This document shows positions 18,161-26,320 of a stretch of DNA of 64,000 nucleotides, piece by piece. The position numbers and the translations under genes were made by a program. Below the pieces are notes generated by a model. That model did no database searches. It was given only the letters and a program-made list of their open reading frames with translations, and was not told where the DNA came from. This stretch comes from Bacillus sp. F19 (lineage in GTDB: Bacteria; Bacillota; Bacilli; Bacillales; Bacillaceae): assembly GCA_023823795.1 (NCBI GenBank), contig CP085710.1:2444001-2508000 (forward strand), given 5' to 3'. The first letter of the stretch is position 1, and each line of letters begins with the position of its first letter.

Positions 18161-18355
18161 TTATCCGGACTGGACCTGTTTTGAGAGCTCCAGCAAGGAT
18201 TTTTTTACCGCTTTGCGCTTATTTCGGTCTTTGCCTGATGAGAGGTGTCCCAGCAGCTCTGCATGTGCAATATAAAAAGAGCGTTTGTAAGAGAGGTCAA
18301 TACGGATTGTCCCGGAATTTGTGGGAAGATACAGAATTTCATACAGTAACGTCAT
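18161..18355 (-). CDS. Small hypothetical protein
   Basis: A 64-aa protein, MTLLYEILYLPTNSGTIRIDLSYKRSFYIAHAELL..., with a basic C-terminal half (DRNKRKAVKKSLLELSKQV). GAGGAGGAG sits 6 bases before ATG 18355; the GTG at 18361 is less well placed. I do not recognise the family; it looks cytoplasmic. Confidence 0.75.
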   Translation of the reverse strand: MTLLYEILYLPTNSGTIRIDLSYKRSFYIAHAELLGHLSSGKDRNKRKAVKKSLLELSKQVQSG

Positions 18356-18488
18356 AAACACTCCTCCTCTTTCAGCAGTTTCTTATTCATTATATGATTA
18401 AAAACGACTATAAAAAAGAATTATTTACCTTATTAATGTAAATTTTTTTTAAATTTATTTGATTTTATAGTTCTATATACCCATAAAA

Positions 18489-18514
18489 GAAACTTCCCTA
18501 CGTCAGGAAGTTTC
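18489..18514 (-). terminator. Terminator of the DUF2639 gene
   Basis: GAAACTTCC pairs with GGAAGTTTC across 8 bases, followed on the minus strand by TTTT. It overlaps the stop codon. Confidence 0.7.
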
Positions 18515-18660
18515 ATCCATTTCTTGAGTGAATTGGAAATAAAGGTTGCGGAGAACGAAGGTTTTATACAATTTTAATTTCCGTCTTTCAGTTGGGTGTT
18601 TAGTGATCCCCATTTCTCTCGTTTTTTAACATACCATCCTTTTGAACCGTAATAAGCCAT
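18503..18660 (-). pseudogene. DUF2639 (YflJ-like) small protein with a one-base frameshift
   Basis: ATG 18660 (AAGGGG 7 bases upstream) opens MAYYGSKGWYVKK. The frame then needs one added base near 18620 to continue as REMGITKHPTERRKLKLYKTFVLRNLY to a stop at 18503. Both halves match the Bacillus DUF2639 family, in which a short N-terminal GSKGWYV is followed by RRKLELYKT. Without the correction only a 28-aa peptide is made. A good ribosome binding site and terminator survive, so the lesion is recent or an assembly error. Confidence 0.7.
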
Positions 18661-18786
18661 AAGAAAACCCCTTTTTATATATTTAGGAGAAAATATGATA
18701 AAAAGAGGTTTTTCAGAACAAGTACAGTTTTTAATATGAAACTTTCAAGTCTCCCCATCATATATTGATCTATAGGAGGCTTAGAC

Positions 18787-18939
18787 ATGGAGAAGTATTA
18801 TTGTACAAATTGTATGCTGCTTTTAAACCAAGACCAATTATGCAATCGCTGCGGTAACAAGGTGATTAATAAAATTGAAATAAATGTTCAAACCCACCAG
18901 CCGAAGAAAACTGGCTTAAAAAAAGAATCGGACTCTTAG
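18787..18939 (+). CDS. Small zinc-ribbon-like protein
   Basis: A 50-aa frame with AGGAGG 7 bases before ATG 18787. Two Cys pairs (CTNC and CNRCG, about 14 residues apart) form a likely zinc ribbon; the tail is Lys-rich. The last 24 bases overlap the convergent GerP-like gene. Function unknown. Confidence 0.7.
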   Translation: MEKYYCTNCMLLLNQDQLCNRCGNKVINKIEINVQTHQPKKTGLKKESDS

Positions 18940-19095
18940 CGGCGGCATCTTTATAGGTGCCGTTTCGCTCGTTTCCTGCTCTGAATCCTGAACAGTCTTA
19001 CTTGTTTCATTTGACCCTGTATGAATGGAATTCCCAAAATTCACTACTCCGCCTGTAATTTCATGAATGACGAGATTTTTAATAAATACACCCAA
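18916..19095 (-). CDS. GerPA/GerPF-family spore germination protein
   Basis: About 59 aa with the family core ITGGVVNFGNSIHTGSNETSKT, recalling GerPA/GerPF proteins that make the spore coat permeable to germinants. The start is uncertain: TTG 19095 lies about 10 bases after AAGGAG, and the frame is open to TTG 19116. The C-terminus (PPLRVRFFF) is unlike the usual ending and overlaps the zinc-ribbon gene. It lies in a spore-gene neighbourhood (cotM, sspP, sspO). Confidence 0.7.
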   Translation of the reverse strand: MGVFIKNLVIHEITGGVVNFGNSIHTGSNETSKTVQDSEQETSETAPIKMPPLRVRFFF

Positions 19096-19227
19096 ACCTT
19101 CCACGCTCCTTCTCAATACTTATATGACAATTGAAAAGGACTTGTCTAAACCATTACCTAAACAGAAAGAAAAAGGCTTGCTCCTGATTTTGCTCAGGCA
19201 TGGCTATAAAGAAATTTAGCCAAAACA

Positions 19228-19252
19228 AAAAGCAAGACAAAATCTTGCTTTA
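19228..19252 (-). terminator. cotM terminator
   Basis: AAAGCAAGA pairs with TCTTGCTTT across 5-6 bases, then a T-rich tail on the minus strand; it overlaps the cotM stop. Confidence 0.8.
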
Positions 19253-19654
19253 ATTTGTAAATTGGACAGGAATGTGACATCCGTTGCGGGCACAGCTGCC
19301 TTCTTTGCATATTTTTACTTCCAGAATATCATTTGAAAAAAAGGCTTCTATCATTTTTTTCTCAAGTGAAAAAGGAAGAAGAATGGATCTTTCCAGCTGA
19401 TCTTTATCTTCATTTGCAGATAGAGAAGGATGGGCCGAGATGATTAACGTTTCTTGATTGGTTACTATTTTTATATCTTCTGGATTTATATTTGTGAATT
19501 CTGCTTCTACAATATATTCATCACTTGTTTCAAATAAATCCACACGGAAAGAATGGTAATCAAGCAGAGCTGAGAATGGATCTGTGAAAAATTGATTCAT
19601 CCAGTCTTCAATACAGCTTAGATCAGATGGCTTTGAACGTTTTTTTTTATCCAT
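19250..19654 (-). CDS. cotM: CotM, spore outer-coat protein of the alpha-crystallin (Hsp20) family
   Basis: A 134-aa protein with an alpha-crystallin domain at about residues 40-130: FRVDLFETSDEYIVEAEF, EDIKIVTNQETLIISA and a final strand NDILEVKI. B. subtilis CotM is a sigma-K-controlled outer-coat component at the same map position. A GGAGG lies 12 bases before ATG 19654. The C-terminus has two extra Cys (GSCARNGCH), which could support cross-linking in the coat. Confidence 0.88.
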   Translation of the reverse strand: MDKKKRSKPSDLSCIEDWMNQFFTDPFSALLDYHSFRVDLFETSDEYIVEAEFTNINPEDIKIVTNQETLIISAHPSLSANEDKDQLERSILLPFSLEKKMIEAFFSNDILEVKICKEGSCARNGCHIPVQFTN

Positions 19655-19869
19655 CTAAAATTGACCTCCAAAAACCATACTACTTAAATCATATTCAGTT
19701 CATAAACATTGCGTGAATGAAAGTAAATGAAATATAGAAGAGTAATAATAATGAAAGGGTCATACTTTTTTCTGGCGGATGATTATGCACAAGATAATTG
19801 AGCTTGAGGGGATGAAAAACTGTATAAAATATTTTATTATCTGTCAGGAACGATAATGCTTAGCCAAAA

Positions 19870-19913
19870 AAATAAAAAATAGATGAACGGATGCCTGAAG
19901 CAGAGCCGTTCAT
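19870..19913 (-). terminator. sspP terminator
   Basis: ATGAACGG (19883-19890) pairs with CCGTTCAT (19906-19913), followed on the minus strand by a long T-rich tail. Confidence 0.75.
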
Positions 19914-19921
19914 ATTATTGA

Positions 19922-20068
19922 TTACATGTCGTGGTGAGAGTTATGTTTTTGGCGGGTATGATTGCGGTTCTTCACTTTTTTAGATCCGCTTAAAGGTTCA
20001 GGCTGACCCGGATTATTGCCTTTAGGTGCATTCTTGCGCATATCTTTACTATCATTTTTATTGGTCAT
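19922..20068 (-). CDS. sspP: SspP (CotL), small acid-soluble spore protein P
   Basis: A 48-aa protein, [17 protein letters not shown]...[18 protein letters not shown], nearly matching B. subtilis SspP. It is made in the forespore and stored in the spore core. GGATGG lies about 8 bases before the ATG. In B. subtilis it follows sspO directly; here an extra plus-strand gene lies between them. Confidence 0.95.
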   Translation of the reverse strand: MTNKNDSKDMRKNAPKGNNPGQPEPLSGSKKVKNRNHTRQKHNSHHDM

Positions 20069-20196
20069 GTTTTTTCACCATCCTTTCTAATTAGGATGAA
20101 ACTTTTAAGATGCAATCATACAAATTAAAGCCTGTATAATATGACCATTTATATCCCACAATAAGCTACATATAGCACATTACAGGAGGGAATTAT

Positions 20197-20460
20197 ATGC
20201 CATACCATAAAGACAAACAGCAGGCTTTTCAGGCTGCCCAGCAAGGAACTGCTCAGGCGGAAAATATGTACCAGCAGCTATCCGCTGACAGCTCAGATTA
20301 CGGCATTCAGCTTAGCCACTTAAAAGAAGAAGTGAATGAAGCATATGAACAAATTAACAATGCACTTGAAGTGGCCTCAGAAACACAGCGTGCAACATTA
20401 GAGCAATACAGAAAAGATCTCTCAAGAATTGTTGCAGAGGTGAATATTGAGAATCAATAA
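20197..20460 (+). CDS. Small Gln/Ala-rich helical protein
   Basis: An 87-aa protein, MPYHKDKQQAFQAAQQGTAQAENMYQQL..., predicted to be wholly helical and possibly a coiled coil (LSHLKEEVNEAYEQINNALEVASETQRATLEQYRKDL). ACAGGAGGG precedes ATG 20197. It recalls the DUF2524/YtzC-like group, but I am not sure. Sited between two spore-protein genes on the opposite strand, so a forespore role is possible but only inferred. Confidence 0.8.
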   Translation: MPYHKDKQQAFQAAQQGTAQAENMYQQLSADSSDYGIQLSHLKEEVNEAYEQINNALEVASETQRATLEQYRKDLSRIVAEVNIENQ

Positions 20461-20463
20461 GTT

Positions 20464-20492
20464 AAAAAACGACGGGAATTCCGTCGTTTTTT
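20464..20492. terminator. Shared terminator between the helical-protein gene and sspO
   Basis: AAACGACGG (20467-20475) pairs with CCGTCGTTT (20481-20489), with T6 on the plus strand and an A-rich flank that gives T on the minus strand. Confidence 0.88.
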
Positions 20493-20494
20493 GA

Positions 20495-20644
20495 TTACTG
20501 ATTTTTTTTGCGTTTTTTATTATTCTGCTTTTGGGCTGCAGTTAGAGGCTCATTCGAAAATTCCTCATTATATCCTGTCCCTTTTCCTTGTGCTGAAGCA
20601 GCGTTCATGCCTTCTATGACATGGTTTGCTTTGCGTTTTGCCAT
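20495..20644 (-). CDS. sspO: SspO (CotK), small acid-soluble spore protein O
   Basis: A 49-aa protein, [26 protein letters not shown]...[14 protein letters not shown], matching SspO in both conserved ends. A forespore (sigma-G) product in B. subtilis. A GGGGGTGAAAG ribosome binding site precedes ATG 20644. Divergent from aconitase. Confidence 0.95.
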   Translation of the reverse strand: MAKRKANHVIEGMNAASAQGKGTGYNEEFSNEPLTAAQKQNNKKRKKNQ

Positions 20645-20741
20645 TCTCTTTCACCCCCGTGGATATAGTGTGTGTTTTTTAAAGAAAATGATGTGCGCGT
20701 TTACAATTCTATATATTAAAAAAGTACTGAAGCTTTCAACT

Positions 20742-20756
20742 ATAAGAACTACTTAT
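20742..20756. promoter_or_regulatory. CcpC-type operator of the aconitase gene
   Basis: ATAA-GAACTAC-TTAT is an exact ATAA-N7-TTAT dyad, the sequence bound by the LysR-type citrate sensor CcpC at B. subtilis citB. A second ATAA...TTAT pair (N8) follows at 20765-20780 across the likely promoter. Confidence 0.7.
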
Positions 20757-20886
20757 GTAGTTTGATAACAGCATTGTTATTTACTTATGTTAAAACATGT
20801 ATTAAGATGAAATTGTGCGAATAATTTGGTGGGAGAGACCGAGGTTTCGACACACTTCGATTTTGATTTAAAAGGGGAGAAAACAT

Positions 20887-23613
20887 ATGACGAAACAACA
20901 GCAATTATCACATCACGATGTTTTCCAAGCGCGTAAAAGTTTTACAGTAGGCGGAAAAACATACAACTATTACTCATTAAAAGCATTAGAAGATGCAGGA
21001 GTCGGCAATGTTTCAAAATTGCCATACTCAATTAAAGTTCTGCTTGAATCAGTTCTGAGACAAGTAGATGGAAGAGTCATCACAAAAGAGCATGTCGAAA
21101 ATTTGGCAAAATGGGGAACTGCAGAGCAAAAAGAACTTGATGTGCCATTTAAGCCATCACGTGTTATTCTTCAGGATTTCACAGGCGTTCCGGCTGTAGT
21201 AGACCTTGCTTCGCTCCGTAAAGCAATGGCAGACATCGGCGGTAATCCTGATGTCATTAATCCTGAAATCACAGTGGACTTGGTAATCGACCACTCTGTA
21301 CAGGTTGATAAAGCAGGAACAACGGATTCCCTTCAATTCAATATGGAACTTGAGTTCGAACGCAACGCTGAGCGCTATAAATTTTTGAGCTGGGCAAAGA
21401 AAGCGTTTAATAATTATCGCGCAGTACCTCCTGCAACTGGAATCGTTCACCAGGTAAACCTAGAGTACCTGGCTAACGTTGTTCATGCAGTAGAAGGCGC
21501 GGACGGAACATTTGAAACATACCCAGATTCACTTGTAGGAACGGATTCACATACAACTATGATCAACGGCATCGGCGTATTAGGATGGGGTGTCGGCGGT
21601 ATTGAGGCTGAAGCTGGAATGCTTGGACAGCCATCATATTTCCCGGTTCCTGAAGTAATCGGAGTAAAATTGACTGGCCAAATGCCAAACGGCACAACGG
21701 CAACAGACCTTGCCCTTAAAGTAACACAAGTTCTTCGTCAAAAAGGCGTTGTAGGCAAGTTTGTTGAATTCTTCGGACCTGGTGTACCGCAGCTGCCGCT
21801 TGCAGACCGTGCAACAATTGCCAACATGGCACCAGAATACGGCGCAACTTGCGGATTCTTCCCGGTAGACGATGAGGCATTGGAGTACATGAAGTTAACT
21901 GGCCGTGACCAGGAGCTTGTAGATGTTGTTGAAGCATACTGCAAAGCCAACGAACTATTCTTCTCACCAGATGATGAGCCGGTATACACATCTGTTGTTG
22001 AAATTGATCTTGCTGAGATTGAAGCAAATCTTTCAGGACCTAAGCGTCCTCAGGACTTAATTCCTCTATCAGCTATGCAGAAATCTTTCCAGACAGCTCT
22101 TGCTGCTCCAAGCGGCAACCAGGGCTTTGGTTTAGAAGCAGCAGAAGCTAAAAAAGAAATCAGCGTTATTCTTGCAAACGGTGAAGAAACAAAAATGAAA
22201 ACAGGAGCTATTGCCATTGCCGCGATTACAAGCTGCACAAACACTTCTAACCCATATGTATTGGTTGGAGCTGGTTTAGTAGCTAAAAAAGCAATCGAAA
22301 AAGGCATGAAAGTTCCTGCATATGTTAAAACTTCTTTAGCTCCAGGTTCAAAAGTTGTAACAGGCTACCTTGAGAACTCAGGATTGCTTCCTTATATGAA
22401 CCAACTAGGCTTCAATGTAGTCGGTTATGGATGTACAACATGCATCGGGAACTCCGGTCCTCTTGCAGAAGAGATTGAAAAAGCAGTTGCTGAAAACGAC
22501 TTGCTTGTTACATCTGTTCTTTCAGGTAACCGCAACTTTGAAGGAAGAATTCATCCGCTAGTAAAAGGAAACTATCTGGCTTCACCGCCGCTGGTTGTAG
22601 CCTATGCTTTAGCTGGTACAGTGAATATTGATCTTAAAAATGACTCATTAGGTAAAGATAAGGATGGCAATGATGTATTCTTTAACGATATCTGGCCATC
22701 AATGGACGAAATCAATGAGATCGTAAAACAAACAGTAACACCTGAGCTCTTCCGCCAGGAATATGGCAGAGTATTTGATGATAACGAGCGCTGGAATGCA
22801 ATACAGACAACAGATGAGGCATTGTATCAGTGGGATCAGGATTCCACTTATATTCAAAACCCTCCATTCTTTGAAAACTTAAATCCAGAGCCGGGTCTTG
22901 TTGAGCCGCTTACGAATTTGCGCGTCGTTGCAAAATTCGGCGATTCTGTTACAACAGACCATATTTCGCCAGCCGGTTCAATCGGAAAAGATACTCCTGC
23001 AGGACGCTACCTTCAGGAAAAAGGCGTCAGCCCGAGAGAATTTAACTCATATGGTTCACGCCGCGGAAATCATGAAGTTATGATGCGCGGAACATTTGCA
23101 AATATCCGTATTAAAAACCAAGTAGCACCTGGAACAGAAGGCGGCTATACAACATATTGGCCAACAGGTGAAGTGACTTCCATCTATGACGCTTGCATGA
23201 AGTACAAACAAGACGGAACTGGTCTTGTCGTTCTTGCTGGCAAAGACTATGGTATGGGAAGCTCACGTGACTGGGCAGCAAAAGGCACAAACCTTTTGGG
23301 CATCAAAACAGTTATTGCTGAGAGCTTTGAGCGTATTCACAGAAGCAACCTAGTGTTCATGGGCGTTCTACCTCTGCAGTTCAAGCAAGGAGAAAGTGCT
23401 GAGGTTCTTGGCTTAACAGGTAAAGAAACAATTGAGGTTCTGATTGATGAAGCAGTTAAACCTCGCGACCATGTGAAAGTAAGAGCAACTGATGAAGAAG
23501 GCAGTGTAAAAGAATTTGAAGTGCTTGTACGCTTTGACAGTGATGTTGAAGTCGACTACTACCGCCATGGCGGCATCCTTCAAATGGTCTTACGCGAAAA
23601 AATAAAAGGCTAA
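20887..23613 (+). CDS. acnA: Aconitate hydratase (bifunctional aconitase / RNA-binding protein)
   Basis: Interconverts citrate and isocitrate in the TCA cycle. The Bacillus enzyme (citB) also binds iron-responsive-element-like RNA when its cluster is lost. The 908-aa protein is AcnA/IRP-type. The [4Fe-4S] ligands are Cys450 (SCTNTSNP), Cys516 and Cys519 ([12 protein letters not shown]). Other conserved blocks are [20 protein letters not shown] and, in the swivel domain, [20 protein letters not shown] precedes ATG 20887. It stands alone, with its own operator region and terminator. Confidence 0.98.
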   Translation: MTKQQQLSHHDVFQARKSFTVGGKTYNYYSLKALEDAGVGNVSKLPYSIKVLLESVLRQVDGRVITKEHVENLAKWGTAEQKELDVPFKPSRVILQDFTGVPAVVDLASLRKAMADIGGNPDVINPEITVDLVIDHSVQVDKAGTTDSLQFNMELEFERNAERYKFLSWAKKAFNNYRAVPPATGIVHQVNLEYLANVVHAVEGADGTFETYPDSLVGTDSHTTMINGIGVLGWGVGGIEAEAGMLGQPSYFPVPEVIGVKLTGQMPNGTTATDLALKVTQVLRQKGVVGKFVEFFGPGVPQLPLADRATIANMAPEYGATCGFFPVDDEALEYMKLTGRDQELVDVVEAYCKANELFFSPDDEPVYTSVVEIDLAEIEANLSGPKRPQDLIPLSAMQKSFQTALAAPSGNQGFGLEAAEAKKEISVILANGEETKMKTGAIAIAAITSCTNTSNPYVLVGAGLVAKKAIEKGMKVPAYVKTSLAPGSKVVTGYLENSGLLPYMNQLGFNVVGYGCTTCIGNSGPLAEEIEKAVAENDLLVTSVLSGNRNFEGRIHPLVKGNYLASPPLVVAYALAGTVNIDLKNDSLGKDKDGNDVFFNDIWPSMDEINEIVKQTVTPELFRQEYGRVFDDNERWNAIQTTDEALYQWDQDSTYIQNPPFFENLNPEPGLVEPLTNLRVVAKFGDSVTTDHISPAGSIGKDTPAGRYLQEKGVSPREFNSYGSRRGNHEVMMRGTFANIRIKNQVAPGTEGGYTTYWPTGEVTSIYDACMKYKQDGTGLVVLAGKDYGMGSSRDWAAKGTNLLGIKTVIAESFERIHRSNLVFMGVLPLQFKQGESAEVLGLTGKETIEVLIDEAVKPRDHVKVRATDEEGSVKEFEVLVRFDSDVEVDYYRHGGILQMVLREKIKG

Positions 23614-23619
23614 ATTGTG

Positions 23620-23647
23620 AAAAGGACGGAGTTTCCGTCCTTTTTTT
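23620..23647 (+). terminator. Aconitase terminator
   Basis: AAAAGGACGG pairs with CCGTCCTTTT across AGTTT, followed by T-run. Confidence 0.92.
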
Positions 23648-23771
23648 GCGTGGTTTTATTGTCCTTTTTAATAAGAGATGATTTAATAAAATAGAACGTA
23701 AATAGGTGGTTGTCCTAATACCATCTTCCTTACATATAAATGAGATATTAGGGATATGCAGCAAGGGGGAA

Positions 23772-24284
23772 ATGAAATTGAAACGAATACTTGCCATTTG
23801 TCTGCTTGTGTTTTTGGCGGGCTATGCAGTCTGGTTTGCGATCCTGCCTAAAGAACCAAAAGAAGGGCTTGAGATAGGAAATAAGCCACCAGAATTTGAA
23901 CTTGAGATGCTAAACGGAGAAAAAGTTAATTTAGAAGACGTAAAAGGCAAAAAAGTGATGATCAATTTCTGGGCTACTTGGTGTCCGCCATGCGAAGCGG
24001 AAATGCCGGAAATGCAGAAGCTGCAAAATGAGCACCCTGATGAATTGGTTGTTCTTGCAGTTAACATGACAAATGCTGAAAAAAGCAGGGAAGATGTTGA
24101 AACATTTATTTCAAAACGGAATCTGACCTTTCCTGTAGCTTTGGATAAGGATGGAAGAGTAAGTGTTCAATACGAAGTTTATTCGTATCCGACAACTTAT
24201 TTTCTCGATGAAGAAGGAAAAATCTTAAATATATCCCGCGGTGCGATGACACAGGAAACAATGGAGAAACTGCTTGAAATCTAA
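23772..24284 (+). CDS. yneN: YneN, membrane-anchored thioredoxin-like protein (ResA/TlpA type)
   Basis: A 170-aa thiol-disulfide oxidoreductase tethered by an N-terminal helix (LAICLLVFLAGYAVWFAIL) with the thioredoxin domain outside. The redox motif is WATWCPPCEAEMPEM, with the cis-Pro segment SYPTTYFLDEEG. AAGGGGG at 23763-23769 fits either ATG 23772 or TTG 23778 (spacing 8 for the latter). Family members reduce extracytoplasmic disulfides such as those of apocytochrome c; the partner may be CcdA, encoded 8 kb upstream. Confidence 0.92.
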   Translation: MKLKRILAICLLVFLAGYAVWFAILPKEPKEGLEIGNKPPEFELEMLNGEKVNLEDVKGKKVMINFWATWCPPCEAEMPEMQKLQNEHPDELVVLAVNMTNAEKSREDVETFISKRNLTFPVALDKDGRVSVQYEVYSYPTTYFLDEEGKILNISRGAMTQETMEKLLEI

Positions 24285-24289
24285 CTTTT

Positions 24290-24325
24290 AAAGACTGTTT
24301 AGGTAAACTAAGCAGTCTTTTTTTG
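24290..24325 (+). terminator. yneN terminator
   Basis: AAAGACTG-T-TTAG pairs with CTAA-G-CAGTCTTT, followed by T7. Confidence 0.88.
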
Positions 24326-24398
24326 TTTTTTCTAAAAACTTGTACTATTTTTCTTGTTTATGGCAAAACTGAATTTAATACGTATGGAGGTGTCCAGC

Positions 24399-24530
24399 TT
24401 GAGAAAAATAAAAAAGATGACGTTTGAAGAGTTAGTTCTTGAAAATAAGAAGGAACTGCTGAAGGATCAGGAAGCTTTAAACCGGCTTGAAGAGAGAGTG
24501 GAGCAGCGTCTGTTCGATAAGCTCAGCTAA
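24399..24530 (+). CDS. FbpB/SenS-family small basic protein
   Basis: A 43-aa protein, MRKIKKMTFEELVLENKKELLKDQEALNRLEERVEQR..., with the conserved F..LV..NK.E.LKD...L..IE..VE pattern of the FbpB/SenN group. In B. subtilis FbpB acts with the small RNA FsrA in iron-sparing repression. The start is TTG 24399, 6 bases after GGAGGTG. Which paralogue this represents is unclear. Confidence 0.75.
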   Translation: MRKIKKMTFEELVLENKKELLKDQEALNRLEERVEQRLFDKLS

Positions 24531-24596
24531 ATCCAACACTTGGTTGTCATGTTTGCCCCTTAACTGGAGAAGATAATGGTGAGGAGGCGAGAGAAC

Positions 24597-24740
24597 ATGA
24601 CAAATTCAAATGATAAACAAAGCCATTTCACTCCAAATCACATTGGAACAAAATCCAGAGGGTTTGGCGGAAATAAAGGGAAAAAAATGCAAAATAAATC
24701 GAATGAACATCCACAGGTAATGCAAACAAAAGGTGAGTAG
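24597..24740 (+). CDS. sspN: SspN, small acid-soluble spore protein N
   Basis: A 47-aa protein with the conserved FTPNHIGTKSRGF..NKGKKM and C-terminal VMQTKGE of SspN. GAGGAGG precedes ATG 24597. Forms the sspN-tlp forespore operon with the next gene, as in B. subtilis. Confidence 0.94.
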   Translation: MTNSNDKQSHFTPNHIGTKSRGFGGNKGKKMQNKSNEHPQVMQTKGE

Positions 24741-24833
24741 TGTAAAATAAGTTTCCATAATAATATTATGTAAACTTATTGACTGTTTGCATTTATTCTT
24801 TTTTTAATCAAACTTAGTAAAGGATGTGTTCAC

Positions 24834-25064
24834 ATGGGTTATAAATCAAATCCAGATGATCGTTCAGATAATGTTGAAAAGCTGCAGGATATGGTTCAAA
24901 ACACGATCGAAAATATAGAAAAAGCACAGGAAACGGCAGAGTTTTCAAGTGGCGAAGAAAGAGCCCGCATTGAAGCTAAAAACCACCGCCGTGAAGAAAG
25001 TCTTGAAGCCTTCCGTTCTGAAATCAGTGATGAAGCATCTGCACGCGAGAATGGCTATAAATAA
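24834..25064 (+). CDS. tlp: Tlp, small acid-soluble spore protein (thioredoxin-like name only)
   Basis: A 76-aa protein with [22 protein letters not shown], almost identical to B. subtilis Tlp, and a charged helical second half. A spore-core protein with no thioredoxin active site. AAAGGATG precedes ATG 24834; a terminator follows. Confidence 0.95.
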   Translation: MGYKSNPDDRSDNVEKLQDMVQNTIENIEKAQETAEFSSGEERARIEAKNHRREESLEAFRSEISDEASARENGYK

Positions 25065-25078
25065 CTAAAAAAATTATT

Positions 25079-25109
25079 AAGGATGTCCCTCTTATACAGG
25101 GGCATCCTT
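25079..25109 (+). terminator. tlp terminator
   Basis: AAGGATG (25079-25085) pairs with CATCCTT (25103-25109), extended inside by a CCCT/AGGGG pairing. Confidence 0.75.
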
Positions 25110-25197
25110 TATCTTTTGTTGCAAATGACAGCATATGGTATGATAATATTTATTCGTTGTCCTAAATTTGGATGCTTCATAAGGAGAGGGAACACAT

Positions 25198-25614
25198 ATG
25201 CTTGTTTCAAAAAAAGAGATAGAAGTAAGGTACGCAGAAACGGATCAAATGGGTGTTGTTTATCATGCCAATTATTTAGTATGGATGGAAGTGGGCAGAA
25301 CACAGCTGATTCAGGATCTGGGCTTTTCCTATGCAGATATGGAAAAAGAAGGGATTATATCTCCAGTCATTGATCTCCAGGTTCAGTACAAAAAACCGAT
25401 GAAATACGGTGAAACCGTTAAAGTACATACTTGGATAGAAGAATATAATGGCTTTAAAGTCGCATACGGCTACGAAATGTACACACCTGACGGAGAGCTA
25501 GCACTTCAGGCAGTTTCAAACCATGTGTGTGTCAAAAAAGAAAATTTCAAACCGATACAAATCCGCAAAAAATATCCGGAATGGCACGCGGCATATGAAA
25601 AAGCGAAAAAGTAG
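25198..25614 (+). CDS. yneP: YneP, hotdog-fold acyl-CoA thioesterase
   Basis: A 138-aa protein of the 4-hydroxybenzoyl-CoA thioesterase group. It shows the N-terminal motif RYAETDQMGVVYHANYLVWMEVGR with the catalytic Asp, followed by the long hotdog helix. Hydrolyses acyl-CoA thioesters in the cytoplasm; the substrate is not defined. AAGGAGAGGG precedes ATG 25198. It is probably cotranscribed with yneQ, 8 bases downstream. Confidence 0.93.
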   Translation: MLVSKKEIEVRYAETDQMGVVYHANYLVWMEVGRTQLIQDLGFSYADMEKEGIISPVIDLQVQYKKPMKYGETVKVHTWIEEYNGFKVAYGYEMYTPDGELALQAVSNHVCVKKENFKPIQIRKKYPEWHAAYEKAKK

Positions 25615-25622
25615 GGATTTCT

Positions 25623-25925
25623 GTGGCATTTGGAATAAAACGCAAGGAACTGGCTGATTGGAAAGTGAAGATAGCAAAAGGAGAGCTTGCATTTCTGACC
25701 CATTTTTGGACAGATCCAAGATTTCCTGCTTCACACGCTGTTACAAAGGCAGGCTGCTCTAATTTACCAAAGCTCATCGAGTGGGGAGAAGCGTTTGGAT
25801 TAAGGAAAGAGTGGATTCATCATGACAAGGAATATCCGCATTTTGACTTGATGGGAGAGGTACAGCTCAAAGTCTTGGAAGCACATAATTTAATGGACCA
25901 CATCGAACGTTTCCGTTTACGTTAA
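25623..25925 (+). CDS. yneQ: YneQ, conserved hypothetical protein
   Basis: A 100-aa soluble protein, MAFGIKRKELADWKVKIAKGELAFLTHFW..., with several conserved His/Asp/Trp residues (WIHHDKEYPHFDLMG). Start GTG 25623 follows TAGGGA. Matches Bacillus YneQ by position and length; no known function. Confidence 0.88.
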   Translation: MAFGIKRKELADWKVKIAKGELAFLTHFWTDPRFPASHAVTKAGCSNLPKLIEWGEAFGLRKEWIHHDKEYPHFDLMGEVQLKVLEAHNLMDHIERFRLR

Positions 25926-25957
25926 AAAACCGCAGATTATTCATCTGCGGTTTTTTT
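25924..25957. terminator. Bidirectional terminator shared by yneQ and yneR
   Basis: AAAAAACCGCAGAT pairs with ATCTGCGGTTTTTTT. On the minus strand the stem is made from the last codons of yneR (KKTADE-stop). Confidence 0.9.
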
Positions 25958-26239
25958 ATAATCAAAAACGGGTTCCCCTTTTTCTTCGTCAAAGCCAATG
26001 ACCAAGTCATTTTGATCGAAATACCAAATGTCACTTTCTTCAATAAAGAAGGTAATGCCGTTTTTTTCTGTTTTTGCACCCATTTGCTTTGGCTGATCTT
26101 TCACTACACCTAAAGAAAAACCCTTTTGAATGGTGCTGCTGCCTCCGTATCGGACAAAAAATCGAAACGAATCTCCGCTTGCAACATTCATTTCACTTTG
26201 ATACCACTCTGCCGCTTTGTCACTAATATGTATGTTCAT
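25937..26239 (-). CDS. yneR: YneR, HesB/IscA-like domain protein
   Basis: A 100-aa protein of the Bacillus YneR/YfhF-like branch of the A-type iron-sulfur carrier fold: MNIHISDKAAEWYQSEMN, SFRFFVRYGG, GFSLGVV. It lacks the three Cys of true IscA carriers, so cluster transfer is doubtful. An in-frame extension to 26263 exists, but ATG 26239 matches the family start. Its stop lies in the shared terminator. Confidence 0.9.
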   Translation of the reverse strand: MNIHISDKAAEWYQSEMNVASGDSFRFFVRYGGSSTIQKGFSLGVVKDQPKQMGAKTEKNGITFFIEESDIWYFDQNDLVIGFDEEKGEPVFDYKKTADE

Positions 26240-26320
26240 CCTGAGTATCACTCCTTCTCTCATACGATACCACGAAAAGACAAATCAAAAACAGAACGAA
26301 GCAAATTTCTTATAACTTTC

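Noticed and set aside
20508-20765. Plus-strand 85-codon frame with Phe/Trp-rich sequence upstream of aconitase
   Set aside because: It is antisense to sspO and covers the CcpC operator; no start signal.
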